DNA of 25,355 nucleotides from positions 1 through 25,355 of IMG/VR virus record IMGVR_UViG_3300046713_000298, one strand, 5' to 3'. Source of the DNA: a virus. This document shows, piece after piece, positions 1-6,782 of this stretch. Both the position numbers and the translations under genes were made by a program. Numbering within the stretch: position 1 is the first letter of the stretch; every line of letters begins with the position of its first letter. Below the pieces are notes generated by a model. That model was not told the DNA's origin, searched no databases, and was given only the letters and a program-made list of their open reading frames with translations.

Positions 1-1
1 C

Positions 2-871
2 GACCAGGGGCGGCCGCTGCCGGGGCGCCCGACGCTGTGCAAGCGGTGGAACTGGACGGACAAGCCCGTACGGAACCTGCTCGCTGCCACCGATCGGTGG
101 TGGGATCCGCTCCGTGGGCCTGCTCCGACCAGCCGCGTCGAACTGTCGTCGCACCATCATCCGGGTCGCGGTCCAGCTCAGGTCCAGGTCGGGTCCAGCC
201 TGGGTCCAGCTCAGGTCCAGGTCGACAACGGAAGAACCTCGACTATCGAGACCGAAAGTCCAGCTCAGGTCCAGGTCGGGTCCAGCCTGGGTCCAGCTCA
301 GGTCCACACGCGTGGGGATCCACCCTCACCCTCACCCTCACCTCCACCGGAGAAGAAGACAGACGTCGCGGACGGTTCCCGGCAGCCGCCTCCGGCGGAG
401 TCTGCTCCCACGAAGGAGCAGCGGAGGGCGGACTTCGACCAGTTGCTCGAGGTCTGGAACACCGAGATCGTGCCGACTGCGCGCAAGCGCGGGGCACAGG
501 TGGCGCCCCACGAGCGGCTACAGCCCTCGTCTGGCCTCGGAAAGCTCGTTCGCCAGCGCCTCGACCAGCACGGCCTCGACCGCTGCCTGTCCGTCGTCCG
601 CTGGTTCGGGTCCGCCGATCACCCGCGGGCGCAGTTCCTCCGCGACGGGGGGCACGAGCTCTCGACGCTGATGCGCCCGCAGAAGTTCGACGAGTACGCG
701 GCCTTCGCCGAGGCGCCTGTCGCGCTCGTCGGACGCCACAAGCACGACCCCGCCCCGGCCCGCGCGCCTCCTCCCGTCATGTCTCGCGAGGAGTACGAGC
801 GCGAGTTGGCGCTCCAGGCCGAGATCGACCGGAAACGGGAAGCAGAGCGGAGGCCGTTGTGGACGAAGTAG
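2..871 (+). CDS. O-like phage replication initiator, 5' partial
   Basis: The frame is open from the window edge to TAG at 869-871, giving 289 visible residues; the true start lies upstream. The visible N-terminus (about residues 4-35, including GRPTLCKRWNWTDKPVRNLL) reads like the end of a winged-helix domain of phage replisome organisers. A Pro/Gln/Val linker follows, encoded by two iteron arrays, then a PSPSPSP stretch. The C-terminal part (about residues 143-235, with VWNTEIVP, LDRCLSVVRWF, FLRDGG and LMRPQKFDEY) matches the conserved helical C-terminal domain of these initiators. The role is inferred as origin binding and recruitment of the loader encoded next door. The 3' end overlaps the downstream GTG by 13 bases. 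It is the only gene here ending in TAG. Family assignment is by motif recognition, not by search. Confidence 0.75.
   Translation, partial: DQGRPLPGRPTLCKRWNWTDKPVRNLLAATDRWWDPLRGPAPTSRVELSSHHHPGRGPAQVQVGSSLGPAQVQVDNGRTSTIETESPAQVQVGSSLGPAQVHTRGDPPSPSPSPPPEKKTDVADGSRQPPPAESAPTKEQRRADFDQLLEVWNTEIVPTARKRGAQVAPHERLQPSSGLGKLVRQRLDQHGLDRCLSVVRWFGSADHPRAQFLRDGGHELSTLMRPQKFDEYAAFAEAPVALVGRHKHDPAPARAPPPVMSREEYERELALQAEIDRKREAERRPLWTK
171..225 (+). repeat. Iteron array 1 (five 11-bp units), candidate replication origin
   Basis: GTCCA recurs at exactly 11-bp spacing at 171, 182, 193, 204 and 215. The units are GTCCAGCTCAG, GTCCAGGTCGG, GTCCAGCCTGG, GTCCAGCTCAG and GTCCAGGTCGA. An 11-bp period puts each unit on the same face of the helix, as expected for initiator binding sites. 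The array lies inside the initiator coding sequence, between its N- and C-terminal domains, the same arrangement as the lambda origin within gene O. Function as an origin is inferred. Confidence 0.6.
258..312 (+). repeat. Iteron array 2 (five 11-bp units)
   Basis: This is a second array with units at 258, 269, 280, 291 and 302. The block 258-306 is an exact 49-bp copy of 171-219, displaced by 87 bp (29 codons, so the reading frame is kept). The fifth unit has diverged after GTCCA. The 32 bases between the arrays (226-257) are less GC-rich than their surroundings and could be the unwinding or spacer segment. A (CCCTCA)x3 microsatellite follows at 323-340 and encodes a Pro-Ser linker. Confidence 0.6.
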
Positions 872-1863
872 GCGACATCCCCGACATCGACGCCGTGCTG
901 AGCGTGGCCCGTCCGACGCTGCTCGATCCGGAGCTCGAGCCGGAGCCGGTCCTCTGCCGCACCTGCCGCAAGGAGCACCGGTGGTCGTGGTGGCCCGGTC
1001 GAGGCACCGTCCGCGGCCGCTGGTGCCCTCCACCGAGCCCCTGCACCGCGTGCGCGTTCACGCAAGAGCTGCTCGACGACCGGGCCGAGCTGGTCCGACG
1101 GCAGGAGATTGCCGAGATCGCCGAGGTCCACCGGAAGGCTCGCTGGTCCGCTCGCCTCGTTCAGCAGCTCGACGAGAGCTGGACCGACTTCGCGCGTCGC
1201 GTGAAGCGCCAGCCCGGACAACTCGGAGTCGCGGTCGCCGACCTGCCCGCTTCGCGGATCGTGGGCAACTGGAGGCCGGGCGACGGAGGGATCTTCCTGT
1301 CTGGCCCGATCGGATCGGGCAAGAGCCAATGGCTGTCGGCGCTGCTGACCGAGTTGATCGCTCCGACGTCGGGCGGTCGCGTGACGCTCGACGTGGAGCA
1401 GCAGGTTCGCCTCGGCGTTCCTCCCGCAACGGCCCGTCGCGCGGTCGAGACCGGCTGCAACGTGTGGGTCACACCGAAGGGGGCGCAGCGCTACCAGGCG
1501 CTCGTCGTCGACGAAGACGAGATCGTGCGGCGCGTTCGGCTCTCGTGGAAGGGCGACCAGGTGCCGCTGCTGAAGATCTCGCGCAGTCCGGTGCTGCTCT
1601 ATGACGACATCGGGACGGTGATCCTCTCGCACGGGAAGGGCGCGGACCTTGCTCGGGACTGCCTCGACCGCATGATCGACCTGCGGTGGCGCGAGGGGAG
1701 GCCGCTGCTCGCCACCAGCAACCGGTCGCTCGACGAGATCTGCGACGCGCTCGGTCGCAAGACGGCCGATCGACTGCGCGCGCTGTTCGACCACCAGCTC
1801 GAGCTCCGCGGCGTGCCAGAGGATCTCGTCGCCAAGGGCTTCTCGTGGCGGAGGATCCCGTGA
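859..1863 (+). CDS. DnaC/IstB-like helicase loader ATPase with zinc-finger region
   Basis: A 334-residue AAA+ ATPase expected to load the replicative helicase at the origin. Walker A is GPIGSGKS (149-156), Walker B is VLLYDDIG (245-252), a sensor-1-like LLATSN lies at 283-288, and RLRALF (305-310) has the place of an arginine-finger/sensor-2 segment. The N-terminus carries five cysteines, C33-x2-C36, C56 and C62-x2-C65, a probable zinc-binding region. The GTG at 859 is chosen because a GGAGG lies just upstream (849-853) and it overlaps the end of the initiator gene. The reading frame is open further upstream, but that part overlaps the initiator and is not protein-like. Adjacency to an O-like initiator parallels lambda O-P and other initiator-loader pairs. 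Confidence 0.85.
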   Translation: MDEVGDIPDIDAVLSVARPTLLDPELEPEPVLCRTCRKEHRWSWWPGRGTVRGRWCPPPSPCTACAFTQELLDDRAELVRRQEIAEIAEVHRKARWSARLVQQLDESWTDFARRVKRQPGQLGVAVADLPASRIVGNWRPGDGGIFLSGPIGSGKSQWLSALLTELIAPTSGGRVTLDVEQQVRLGVPPATARRAVETGCNVWVTPKGAQRYQALVVDEDEIVRRVRLSWKGDQVPLLKISRSPVLLYDDIGTVILSHGKGADLARDCLDRMIDLRWREGRPLLATSNRSLDEICDALGRKTADRLRALFDHQLELRGVPEDLVAKGFSWRRIP

Positions 1864-2399
1864 TCCTCGCCATCGACCCGGGCCACGAAGGTGGCGCCGT
1901 CCTGCTCGACGGGCGGGGTCTCCCCGTCGCGTGGTGGAGCTGGAAGCCCCTCGATCGCAAGAGCGGGCGCGTGTACGCGATCGACCGCTCCGACGCCGCG
2001 TGGGACCGGATCACGGTCCGCACCCTCGCGGGCGTCGGTGCCGAGCTGGCGCTCTCGCTGCGGGAGGAGCGGCAATCCGGCCTCCATCTCGTCGCCGAGG
2101 GGCTGTTCGTACACCCCGGCGCGCGAGGAGGTCGGGCGCACGCCGCGATCGAGCTCGGGAAGTCGGTCGGGTGGCTCACCGCCCCTCTGCTGGAGTCGGC
2201 GCTCAGCTACGAGGAGCCCCGCTCTGCGGTGTGGCGTCCGGCGGTGCTGGGTCCAGGGTCGAACGCCTCGAGCGACATCGCCGAGGCGCGGGCGCTGGCG
2301 CTGTGGTCGAGGCGGTGGACCGGTCCACCATGCCCCGACCCGCACGTCGCGGAAGCCTACTGTATCGGGTGGTGGCGACACACGAGGAGGGCGGCGTGA
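1860..2399 (+). CDS. RuvC-like Holliday junction resolvase
   Basis: A 179-residue protein of the RNase H-like RuvC superfamily, expected to cleave four-way junctions and so remove branches from replicated phage DNA before packaging. The N-terminal strand MILAIDPGHEGGAV carries the first catalytic Asp (D6). E80 sits in HLVAEGLF at the position of the second acidic residue. The C-terminal segment DPHVAEAYCIG (160-170) supplies the last acidic residues (D160, E165) in the usual helix. GTG 1860 overlaps the loader's TGA as GTGA and follows a GGAGG at 1850-1854. Its length is close to that of bacterial RuvC. The placement of the active-site residues is by pattern, so the exact subfamily is uncertain. 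Confidence 0.75.
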   Translation: MILAIDPGHEGGAVLLDGRGLPVAWWSWKPLDRKSGRVYAIDRSDAAWDRITVRTLAGVGAELALSLREERQSGLHLVAEGLFVHPGARGGRAHAAIELGKSVGWLTAPLLESALSYEEPRSAVWRPAVLGPGSNASSDIAEARALALWSRRWTGPPCPDPHVAEAYCIGWWRHTRRAA

Positions 2400-2641
2400 G
2401 GCACTGGGAGCAAGAGCCGGACGGTACGTGGGCGCTGGCCGACCGCGGGAGCGCCCTGTTCTACGTCCGCTCGGACAACCCGAAGGGCTGGGGCACCGTC
2501 ACCGCGACGAGCCCAACGACCGACCTCGAGATCCGGCGTGGCCACAACGACGTGGCGGGCTCGCTGGAGGAGTCGATCGAGGTCGTGAAGGCGCTCGTCG
2601 AGGCGTACCTGACGTACGTGGCGGCGCAGAGGGGATCGTGA
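2396..2641 (+). CDS. Small hypothetical protein
   Basis: An 81-residue protein that I do not recognise. It starts at GTG 2396, overlapping the resolvase stop as GTGA, with a GAGGAGG upstream. The first half looks beta-rich and contains two aromatic clusters (HWEQEPDGTW and ALFYVRSDNPKGWG). The second half is one predicted amphipathic helix (SLEESIEVVKALVEAYLTYV). There is no Cys, no signal peptide and no membrane segment. Position suggests a replication or early accessory role, but this is only context. Confidence 0.7.
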   Translation: MRHWEQEPDGTWALADRGSALFYVRSDNPKGWGTVTATSPTTDLEIRRGHNDVAGSLEESIEVVKALVEAYLTYVAAQRGS

Positions 2642-2669
2642 CGCGAACCGGCGCAATTCGGAGGGAACC

Positions 2670-2966
2670 GTGGTGCTGACCTTGCTCGACGACCAGGTGT
2701 TGATCCGCCGCGCTCCGGCGGAGACGGTCACGACCGGCGGGCTCGTGCTGCCCGACCGCGACGTGCCGATCCCGCTGCGGGGGACGGTGCTGGCGGTGGG
2801 GCCCGGCAAGGCGCCGACGTGTCCCTGTGGCGTGCGGGTGCCGGTGGCCGTCCAACCGGGGGACGAGGTACTCCACGCGCGGTACGCGGGCACCGACGTC
2901 GAGGTGGACGGGGCACCGTGCCTCGTGGTGCGAGAGGCGGACGTGCTGGGAGTGCTGACGCCGTGA
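2670..2966 (+). CDS. GroES-like co-chaperonin
   Basis: A 98-residue protein of normal GroES length. It shows the GroES pattern throughout: an N-terminal LLDDQVLIRR strand, the mobile-loop region TVTTGGLVLPD (about 20-30), GTVLAVGPGK near residue 40, the VQPGDEVL segment, and a C-terminal VVREADVLGVL strand. GroES caps the GroEL folding chamber; phage versions such as T4 gp31 adapt host GroEL to fold capsid protein. No GroEL gene is present here, so it would work with the host chaperonin. A Cys pair (TCPCG, about residues 51-55) sits in a loop not usual in GroES. GTG 2670 is preceded by GGAGGG; GTG 2673 is an alternative. It lies 28 bases after the previous gene. Confidence 0.85.
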   Translation: MVLTLLDDQVLIRRAPAETVTTGGLVLPDRDVPIPLRGTVLAVGPGKAPTCPCGVRVPVAVQPGDEVLHARYAGTDVEVDGAPCLVVREADVLGVLTP

Positions 2967-3448
2967 GCTCCACCGCGCGAACGGGCAAGGCGATTGCCCT
3001 GCAACGTTTTGTCGCGGGCCGCAACACGACGGAAATCGCCGAAGAGCTAGGCGTAGATCGCATCACGGTCTGGCGGTGGCGGCGAGAGCCGGAGTTTGCC
3101 GAGGAGCTGGCGAACATCCAGCAGCAGATCCTCTCGGACGTGCACGATCAGGTTCTGGCCAGCGCGCTGAAGTCGATCGGCGTGATCGTGGAGATCCGCG
3201 ACGACGAGAAGCAGTCGGGGTTCACCCGACTGCGCGCGGCCGTCGCGATCCTCGAGCTACTCGGTCGCCACAAGGGCAGCCCCGTCTCCCCCGTGGTGTT
3301 GGAGGGGGAGATCGAGACCGAGGAGCAGCTCACCGAGGCGCTGAGCCAGATCCCCGAGGACGTGCTGCGCCGGGAGGTCGAGCGCCGGGCGACGGAGCGG
3401 GCCAGCCGGCCGGCGAGGCGGCGGAAGCCGAAGGTGAAGGACCTGTGA
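2963..3448 (+). CDS. Terminase small subunit-like HTH protein
   Basis: A 161-residue protein. The N-terminal third contains a clear helix-turn-helix (TTEIAEELGVDRITVWRWRR, about 22-41), as in small terminases that recognise the packaging site. The middle is helical and probably oligomerises (IQQQILSDVHDQVLASALKS). The C-terminus is a Glu-rich stretch followed by a strongly basic tail ending in ARRRKPKVKDL. GTG 2963 overlaps the GroES-like stop as GTGA. It faces the large subunit, which is encoded convergently. The terminase role rests on HTH architecture and position; a transcriptional regulator is the main alternative. Confidence 0.65.
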   Translation: MSSTARTGKAIALQRFVAGRNTTEIAEELGVDRITVWRWRREPEFAEELANIQQQILSDVHDQVLASALKSIGVIVEIRDDEKQSGFTRLRAAVAILELLGRHKGSPVSPVVLEGEIETEEQLTEALSQIPEDVLRREVERRATERASRPARRRKPKVKDL

Positions 3449-3579
3449 GGGTGCCCGCCCGAGTGGCGCCGCCGGATTGCCGGAGTCGAACCGGTACTAT
3501 TCGAGTATGAATCGAACGTCCCCACCTGGAGACAGCGTGTAGGCGGCGCGCGGTGGGCGGGCACGATGGACGTAACGGA
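3449..3579. other. Structured convergent intergenic region with nested inverted repeats and tRNA-like core
   Basis: 131 bases between the convergent terS and terL genes, without an open frame worth calling. GTGCCCGCCC (3451-3460) pairs with GGGCGGGCAC (3555-3564), and GCGCCGCC (3466-3473) pairs with GGCGGCGC (3542-3549), separated by a 4x4 internal loop. Inside, read on the minus strand, there is a T-arm (CCGGTTCGACTCCGG, within 3495-3479), an anticodon-like arm with a perfect 5-bp stem and 7-base loop TTCATAC (3516-3500, anticodon CAT), and a D-arm-like hairpin (3533-3518). A canonical 7-bp acceptor stem next to the T-arm is absent. It may be a degenerate tRNA-Met-like element, a structured 3' UTR or a bidirectional terminator. 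Confidence 0.45.
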
Positions 3580-5004
3580 TCAGGCCGCCATCAGCCGCTC
3601 GTCGACCCACCCGACCTCGACGCAGATCGCAATCGTCCCGTACCGGAGTGAGTCGGCGGCGTGCTTGAGGTCGTCGTCCTTCCCGCTCCAGTACGACAGG
3701 GCGTCGTGGACCCGCCCGCACTCCGAGGTCACGATCTGGAGCGACGGCGACGACCAGCCGTCGAGCTCGGCGGTGTGGTCGAGGAGCTGGTTCACGCGGG
3801 CCACCTGCGACTCGACGCTGTCAGGGCCCTTGAGGGCACGCCGGAACAGGATCTTCGGCTGGTCCGGCTTGCGGCCCTGGAGCTTCGCCAACTCCTGCTC
3901 GAACAGCTCGTTCATGCTGCGCGCGCCCTCGCTCTTGCCCGCCGAGTTGGTGTCGCCGACGGCCCACGACACGTGCTCGAGCTCGAGTCCCGCCGCGCGC
4001 ACCATGTCCCGGACGGCCCGCGCCTCCCGCTCCACGGACATCCGCTCCGGGTTCGTCCACTCGCTCAGGACCCGGATCACCGCCTCGGTCCGGCCGCCGA
4101 TCTGCACCGGCTGGTAGGCGAGCAGCGTCCAGTGGCTGTGTCCCGCCCCTTCGCCGTGGTCGACCGACAGGCAGACGTAAACCCGCCCCGAGCGAGGCCA
4201 GCCGACCCGGAGGTCGTGCACCAGGAGCTGGTTGCGGTCGCTGTACCCGGTGAAGCACCGGTCGATCGCCACGCCTTCCCACGCGCCCTCGATCCGCTGG
4301 CGGTAGCTCCAGGGCTGCCGCGCCGCCTCGCGGATCCGGTCCTGCACCTGCTCCTCGGTGTACCAGGGGCAGTTCGCCGCGGACAGGCCGATCTGGTGGA
4401 AGGTCCAGTCGCCGGCCTGCACCCCGTCCTCGACGATCGCGCGCAGCCACTTGACCGGTCGGTTCACCGCCGTGAACGTCATCCACACCCAGCCGTCCGT
4501 GTCGAACACGCGGGCCAAGGCTTCCTCGAAGTGGCCGGGCGGCGGGGGCTCGTCGAGCAGCACGCCGTGCAGCGACGCCGATGCCATCGCATCGGGGCGC
4601 TGTTCGTACGAGTTGAGCTGGATCGTCGACCCGCCGACCGTCACCGCCTTGTTCCCGTGGGTGAACCCCCGCGCCGAGTCCCACCGCGACCCCCGCTCGA
4701 GGTGCCCGCGCAGGAAGTGTTCGAGGTAGCGACCGTGGGTGTCGTTCATCAGCTTGTTCGTCGGCGCCATGATCCGCAGCCGCACGGGCTCGCTGGCTCG
4801 GTCGGCGAGGATCGCGGCCAGCGCCACCTTCGCGATGGCGTGGTAGGTCTTGCCCGTTCTGTTGGCGGCCAGTACGCAGGACCGGCGCGCGTCCTCCTCG
4901 TAGAACGCGCGCAGCCCCGGGGACGGCGTGAACAGCAGCCGAGGCCGATCCTGGGGAACGCGACGGAGCCGACGGGCCGCGCGACGAGCGGCGGCGGAGA
5001 TCAC
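3580..5004 (-). CDS. terL: Terminase large subunit
   Basis: A 474-residue packaging motor: an ATPase that translocates DNA into the prohead and a nuclease that cuts the concatemer. Walker A is LAANRTGKT (45-53). Walker B is VLLDEP (148-153). WVWMTFTAV (172-180) is the coupling motif. The C-terminal RNase H-like nuclease has D282 (CLSVDHGEG), D351 (AVGDTNSAGK) and the H448/D451 pair (LKHAADSLRYG). GTG 5004 overlaps the portal stop as GTGA, so it is probably translated by coupling; I see no strong Shine-Dalgarno. The frame is open much further upstream, but that portion is antisense noise over the portal gene. Unusually, it lies on the strand opposite to terS. Confidence 0.92.
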   Translation of the reverse strand: MISAAARRAARRLRRVPQDRPRLLFTPSPGLRAFYEEDARRSCVLAANRTGKTYHAIAKVALAAILADRASEPVRLRIMAPTNKLMNDTHGRYLEHFLRGHLERGSRWDSARGFTHGNKAVTVGGSTIQLNSYEQRPDAMASASLHGVLLDEPPPPGHFEEALARVFDTDGWVWMTFTAVNRPVKWLRAIVEDGVQAGDWTFHQIGLSAANCPWYTEEQVQDRIREAARQPWSYRQRIEGAWEGVAIDRCFTGYSDRNQLLVHDLRVGWPRSGRVYVCLSVDHGEGAGHSHWTLLAYQPVQIGGRTEAVIRVLSEWTNPERMSVEREARAVRDMVRAAGLELEHVSWAVGDTNSAGKSEGARSMNELFEQELAKLQGRKPDQPKILFRRALKGPDSVESQVARVNQLLDHTAELDGWSSPSLQIVTSECGRVHDALSYWSGKDDDLKHAADSLRYGTIAICVEVGWVDERLMAA

Positions 5005-6701
5005 CGGCCGGGCGGACCCGGGGGCGGCCCGCCCCCGAGGCCCGGACCGGGGAGCACGTGGATCGGGGCGGGCGGAGGCGGTGGCGTGGTCGGCTGGAAG
5101 GCGGGCGTACCCGCCGAGCCGAGCAGCTTGGCGGCGGTCTCCGGGTTGACCGCCCCCGCCCACTGCACGAGCGCGAGTCCGGCGTCGCGCGGCAGCAGGC
5201 CCGCACCCACGTCCTCGATGATCTGGAGCAGGCTCGCGGTCTGGCGGCCGTCGGGCGCCGCGTCCTGCGCCGTGCCCGCCAACGCGGCGAGGGTCTGGGC
5301 CCGGAGCTGTTCCATCTGCTTCCGGGTGTCGAGCGCGAGGATATCGGCCTGCGCGTCGTCGAGGTCGGTGCCGGGGTGCAGCTCCTGGTACGCCATGGCG
5401 CGGTCCATGAGCCCGCGATCCATCTCCTGCCCGATCCACTCGTCGACCGTCTTGCGCTCGTCGGCGGTGAGCGCCACGCCGGCGTACCGGGCGCGGAAGC
5501 CCTTCGCGGAGCACGACACGCCCCAGCCGCGGTTGACGGCTGCGACCACCTCCGCGAGCTGCACGTCGCCGAGCCGGAAGTGGACGAGGTCCCGCAGCGC
5601 GACCCGCCGCTTCCCCGCCTGGCTGACGGTGATCGAGGCGCCGGACGCCGGGCTCAGCGACTCGATCGCGACGTCCGACGGGCTGAGGTCGAAGTGGACC
5701 GCAAGGCCGTTCTGGTAGTAGCGGACGGTCTGCTCGGCCGCCACGATGTCGATGCTGGCGCCCCACGCACCGACCTCGACGTTGCCCGAGCCGGTGCCTT
5801 CGAGCTCGAGCACCGCGGTGGGGTCGGGCGTGATCAGCCGCACCGGGTGATCGCCGGCCTTGGCGGTCGCGCCGCCCCGTACGCGCGCGTTCGCGATCCA
5901 CCGCTGGTCCCAGCCCGCCCTCAGGAAGCCGTGGACCATGCCGGTCCACATGAGCCCCACCTGCAACGTGCCGAACGCGATCTCCTGGTGCTGGTGCGGG
6001 TGCCAGACGCCGTTCCCCTGCCCGGCCGAGTGGTACAGCACCGCGGGCAGCACGGGGTTGCCCTGCTCGTCGCGGTACGGGTAGCTGGCGCCCTCCCAGG
6101 CGCCCGGGTCGGCGAACGCGGCCGTCACGTCGCGCTGGCGGTCGGCGGTCCAGACCGAGTAGCTGCCGACCCCAGAGGCGATGCTCCACCGGAACCAGAA
6201 CCACGCCTTCTCCGAGGGCCGACCGGGGATCGGGCGCTGGTCCGCGCGCCAGATCGTCACGGGTCGGCTGCGGTTCGTGGGCGCGGTCTCGACGGTCAGC
6301 AGGTCCGGCGTCACGAGGGAGAACGTCGGGTGTCCGAGGTCGCTGTCCCACCCCACGAACACCGCGGACTCGCGCAGGCCCTTGACGTAGCGCATGTGCT
6401 GGCGCGCCATCTGCCACCAACCGCCGCGCTGGAAGCTGTCGTCCAGTACCGCGGTGGTCCCGCCGCCGATCTGCGGCTGGGTGTCGTACATCGTGCTGGT
6501 CTGGTCGATGACCGAGCTGAACAGGTTCGCGCTGGTGTCCCACTCGCCGACGAGCGCCGCGCGCGCCGGGCCGAGTTGGCGCCACCCATGCTCCGCCAGC
6601 AACGGTCGCCACGTCCCTTCGAGCATCTGGCGCAGTCGCCAGGACTCGACGATCCGCTGCTGATCCTCGGCTGGCGTGACGAGCGGAAGCGGACCGTACA
6701 C
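5001..6701 (-). CDS. Phage portal protein
   Basis: A 566-residue protein forming the dodecameric DNA entry and exit ring at the capsid vertex. Support comes from size, adjacency to terL, and portal-like composition: an N-terminal helical region with ANLFSSVIDQTSTM, a mixed middle with repeated Trp/Tyr motifs (WFWFRWSIASG, YPYRDEQGNPVLPAVLYHS), and a long helical C-terminal part (TADERKTVDEWIGQEMDRGL onwards) ending in a Pro/Gly-rich tail. GTG 6701 is chosen because a GAGGGG lies just upstream on the minus strand. It is first in a two-gene minus-strand operon, portal then terL, the reverse of the usual terL then portal order. The portal family (SPP1 gp6-like or another) cannot be fixed by eye. 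Confidence 0.8.
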   Translation of the reverse strand: MYGPLPLVTPAEDQQRIVESWRLRQMLEGTWRPLLAEHGWRQLGPARAALVGEWDTSANLFSSVIDQTSTMYDTQPQIGGGTTAVLDDSFQRGGWWQMARQHMRYVKGLRESAVFVGWDSDLGHPTFSLVTPDLLTVETAPTNRSRPVTIWRADQRPIPGRPSEKAWFWFRWSIASGVGSYSVWTADRQRDVTAAFADPGAWEGASYPYRDEQGNPVLPAVLYHSAGQGNGVWHPHQHQEIAFGTLQVGLMWTGMVHGFLRAGWDQRWIANARVRGGATAKAGDHPVRLITPDPTAVLELEGTGSGNVEVGAWGASIDIVAAEQTVRYYQNGLAVHFDLSPSDVAIESLSPASGASITVSQAGKRRVALRDLVHFRLGDVQLAEVVAAVNRGWGVSCSAKGFRARYAGVALTADERKTVDEWIGQEMDRGLMDRAMAYQELHPGTDLDDAQADILALDTRKQMEQLRAQTLAALAGTAQDAAPDGRQTASLLQIIEDVGAGLLPRDAGLALVQWAGAVNPETAAKLLGSAGTPAFQPTTPPPPPAPIHVLPGPGLGGGPPPGPPGR

Positions 6702-6782
6702 GTGGCCCCTCGTGCAATCAGGGTGGCGTTATGCTACGACTGTCGCATTATAATGCGACGACTGTTGCATTAGGGGGAACCG
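6702..6782. promoter_or_regulatory. Divergent promoter/operator with 18-bp palindrome
   Basis: This gap separates the minus-strand portal operon from the plus-strand head operon. It holds a perfect palindrome, GTCGCATTATAATGCGAC (6742-6759), centred on ATTATAAT, so a consensus TATAAT -10 box is present on both strands (6749-6754 plus, 6752-6747 minus). A 14-mer CGACTGTCGCATTA (6737-6750) is repeated with one mismatch at 6759-6772, two helical turns away. No good -35 box is visible for either strand, suggesting an activator or a non-standard sigma factor. GGGGGA at 6773-6778 is the ribosome binding site for the next gene. Confidence 0.6.

Noticed and set aside
171-312. CRISPR-like repeats
   Set aside because: There are only two copies of the 49-bp block, each built of tandem 11-bp units, inside a coding gene, without spacer pattern or cas genes.
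37-858. N-terminal extension of the helicase-loader frame giving a 608-residue protein
   Set aside because: The extension is Arg/Pro/Ser-rich noise over the initiator frame; the GTG at 859 has a GGAGG and the initiator frame matches known domains.
3466-3549. Canonical functional tRNA gene call
   Set aside because: The T-, anticodon- and D-like arms are good, but a 7-bp acceptor adjoining the T-arm cannot be formed, so it is kept only as tRNA-like.
5005-6717. Upstream half of a 1045-residue minus-strand frame joined to terL
   Set aside because: It lacks protein character, overlaps the portal gene in another frame, and the terL domain begins at GTG 5004.
3661-6773. Long plus-strand ORFs opposite portal and terL
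   Set aside because: They are antisense shadows with Arg/Pro/Ala-rich composition and no motif, typical of high-GC DNA.
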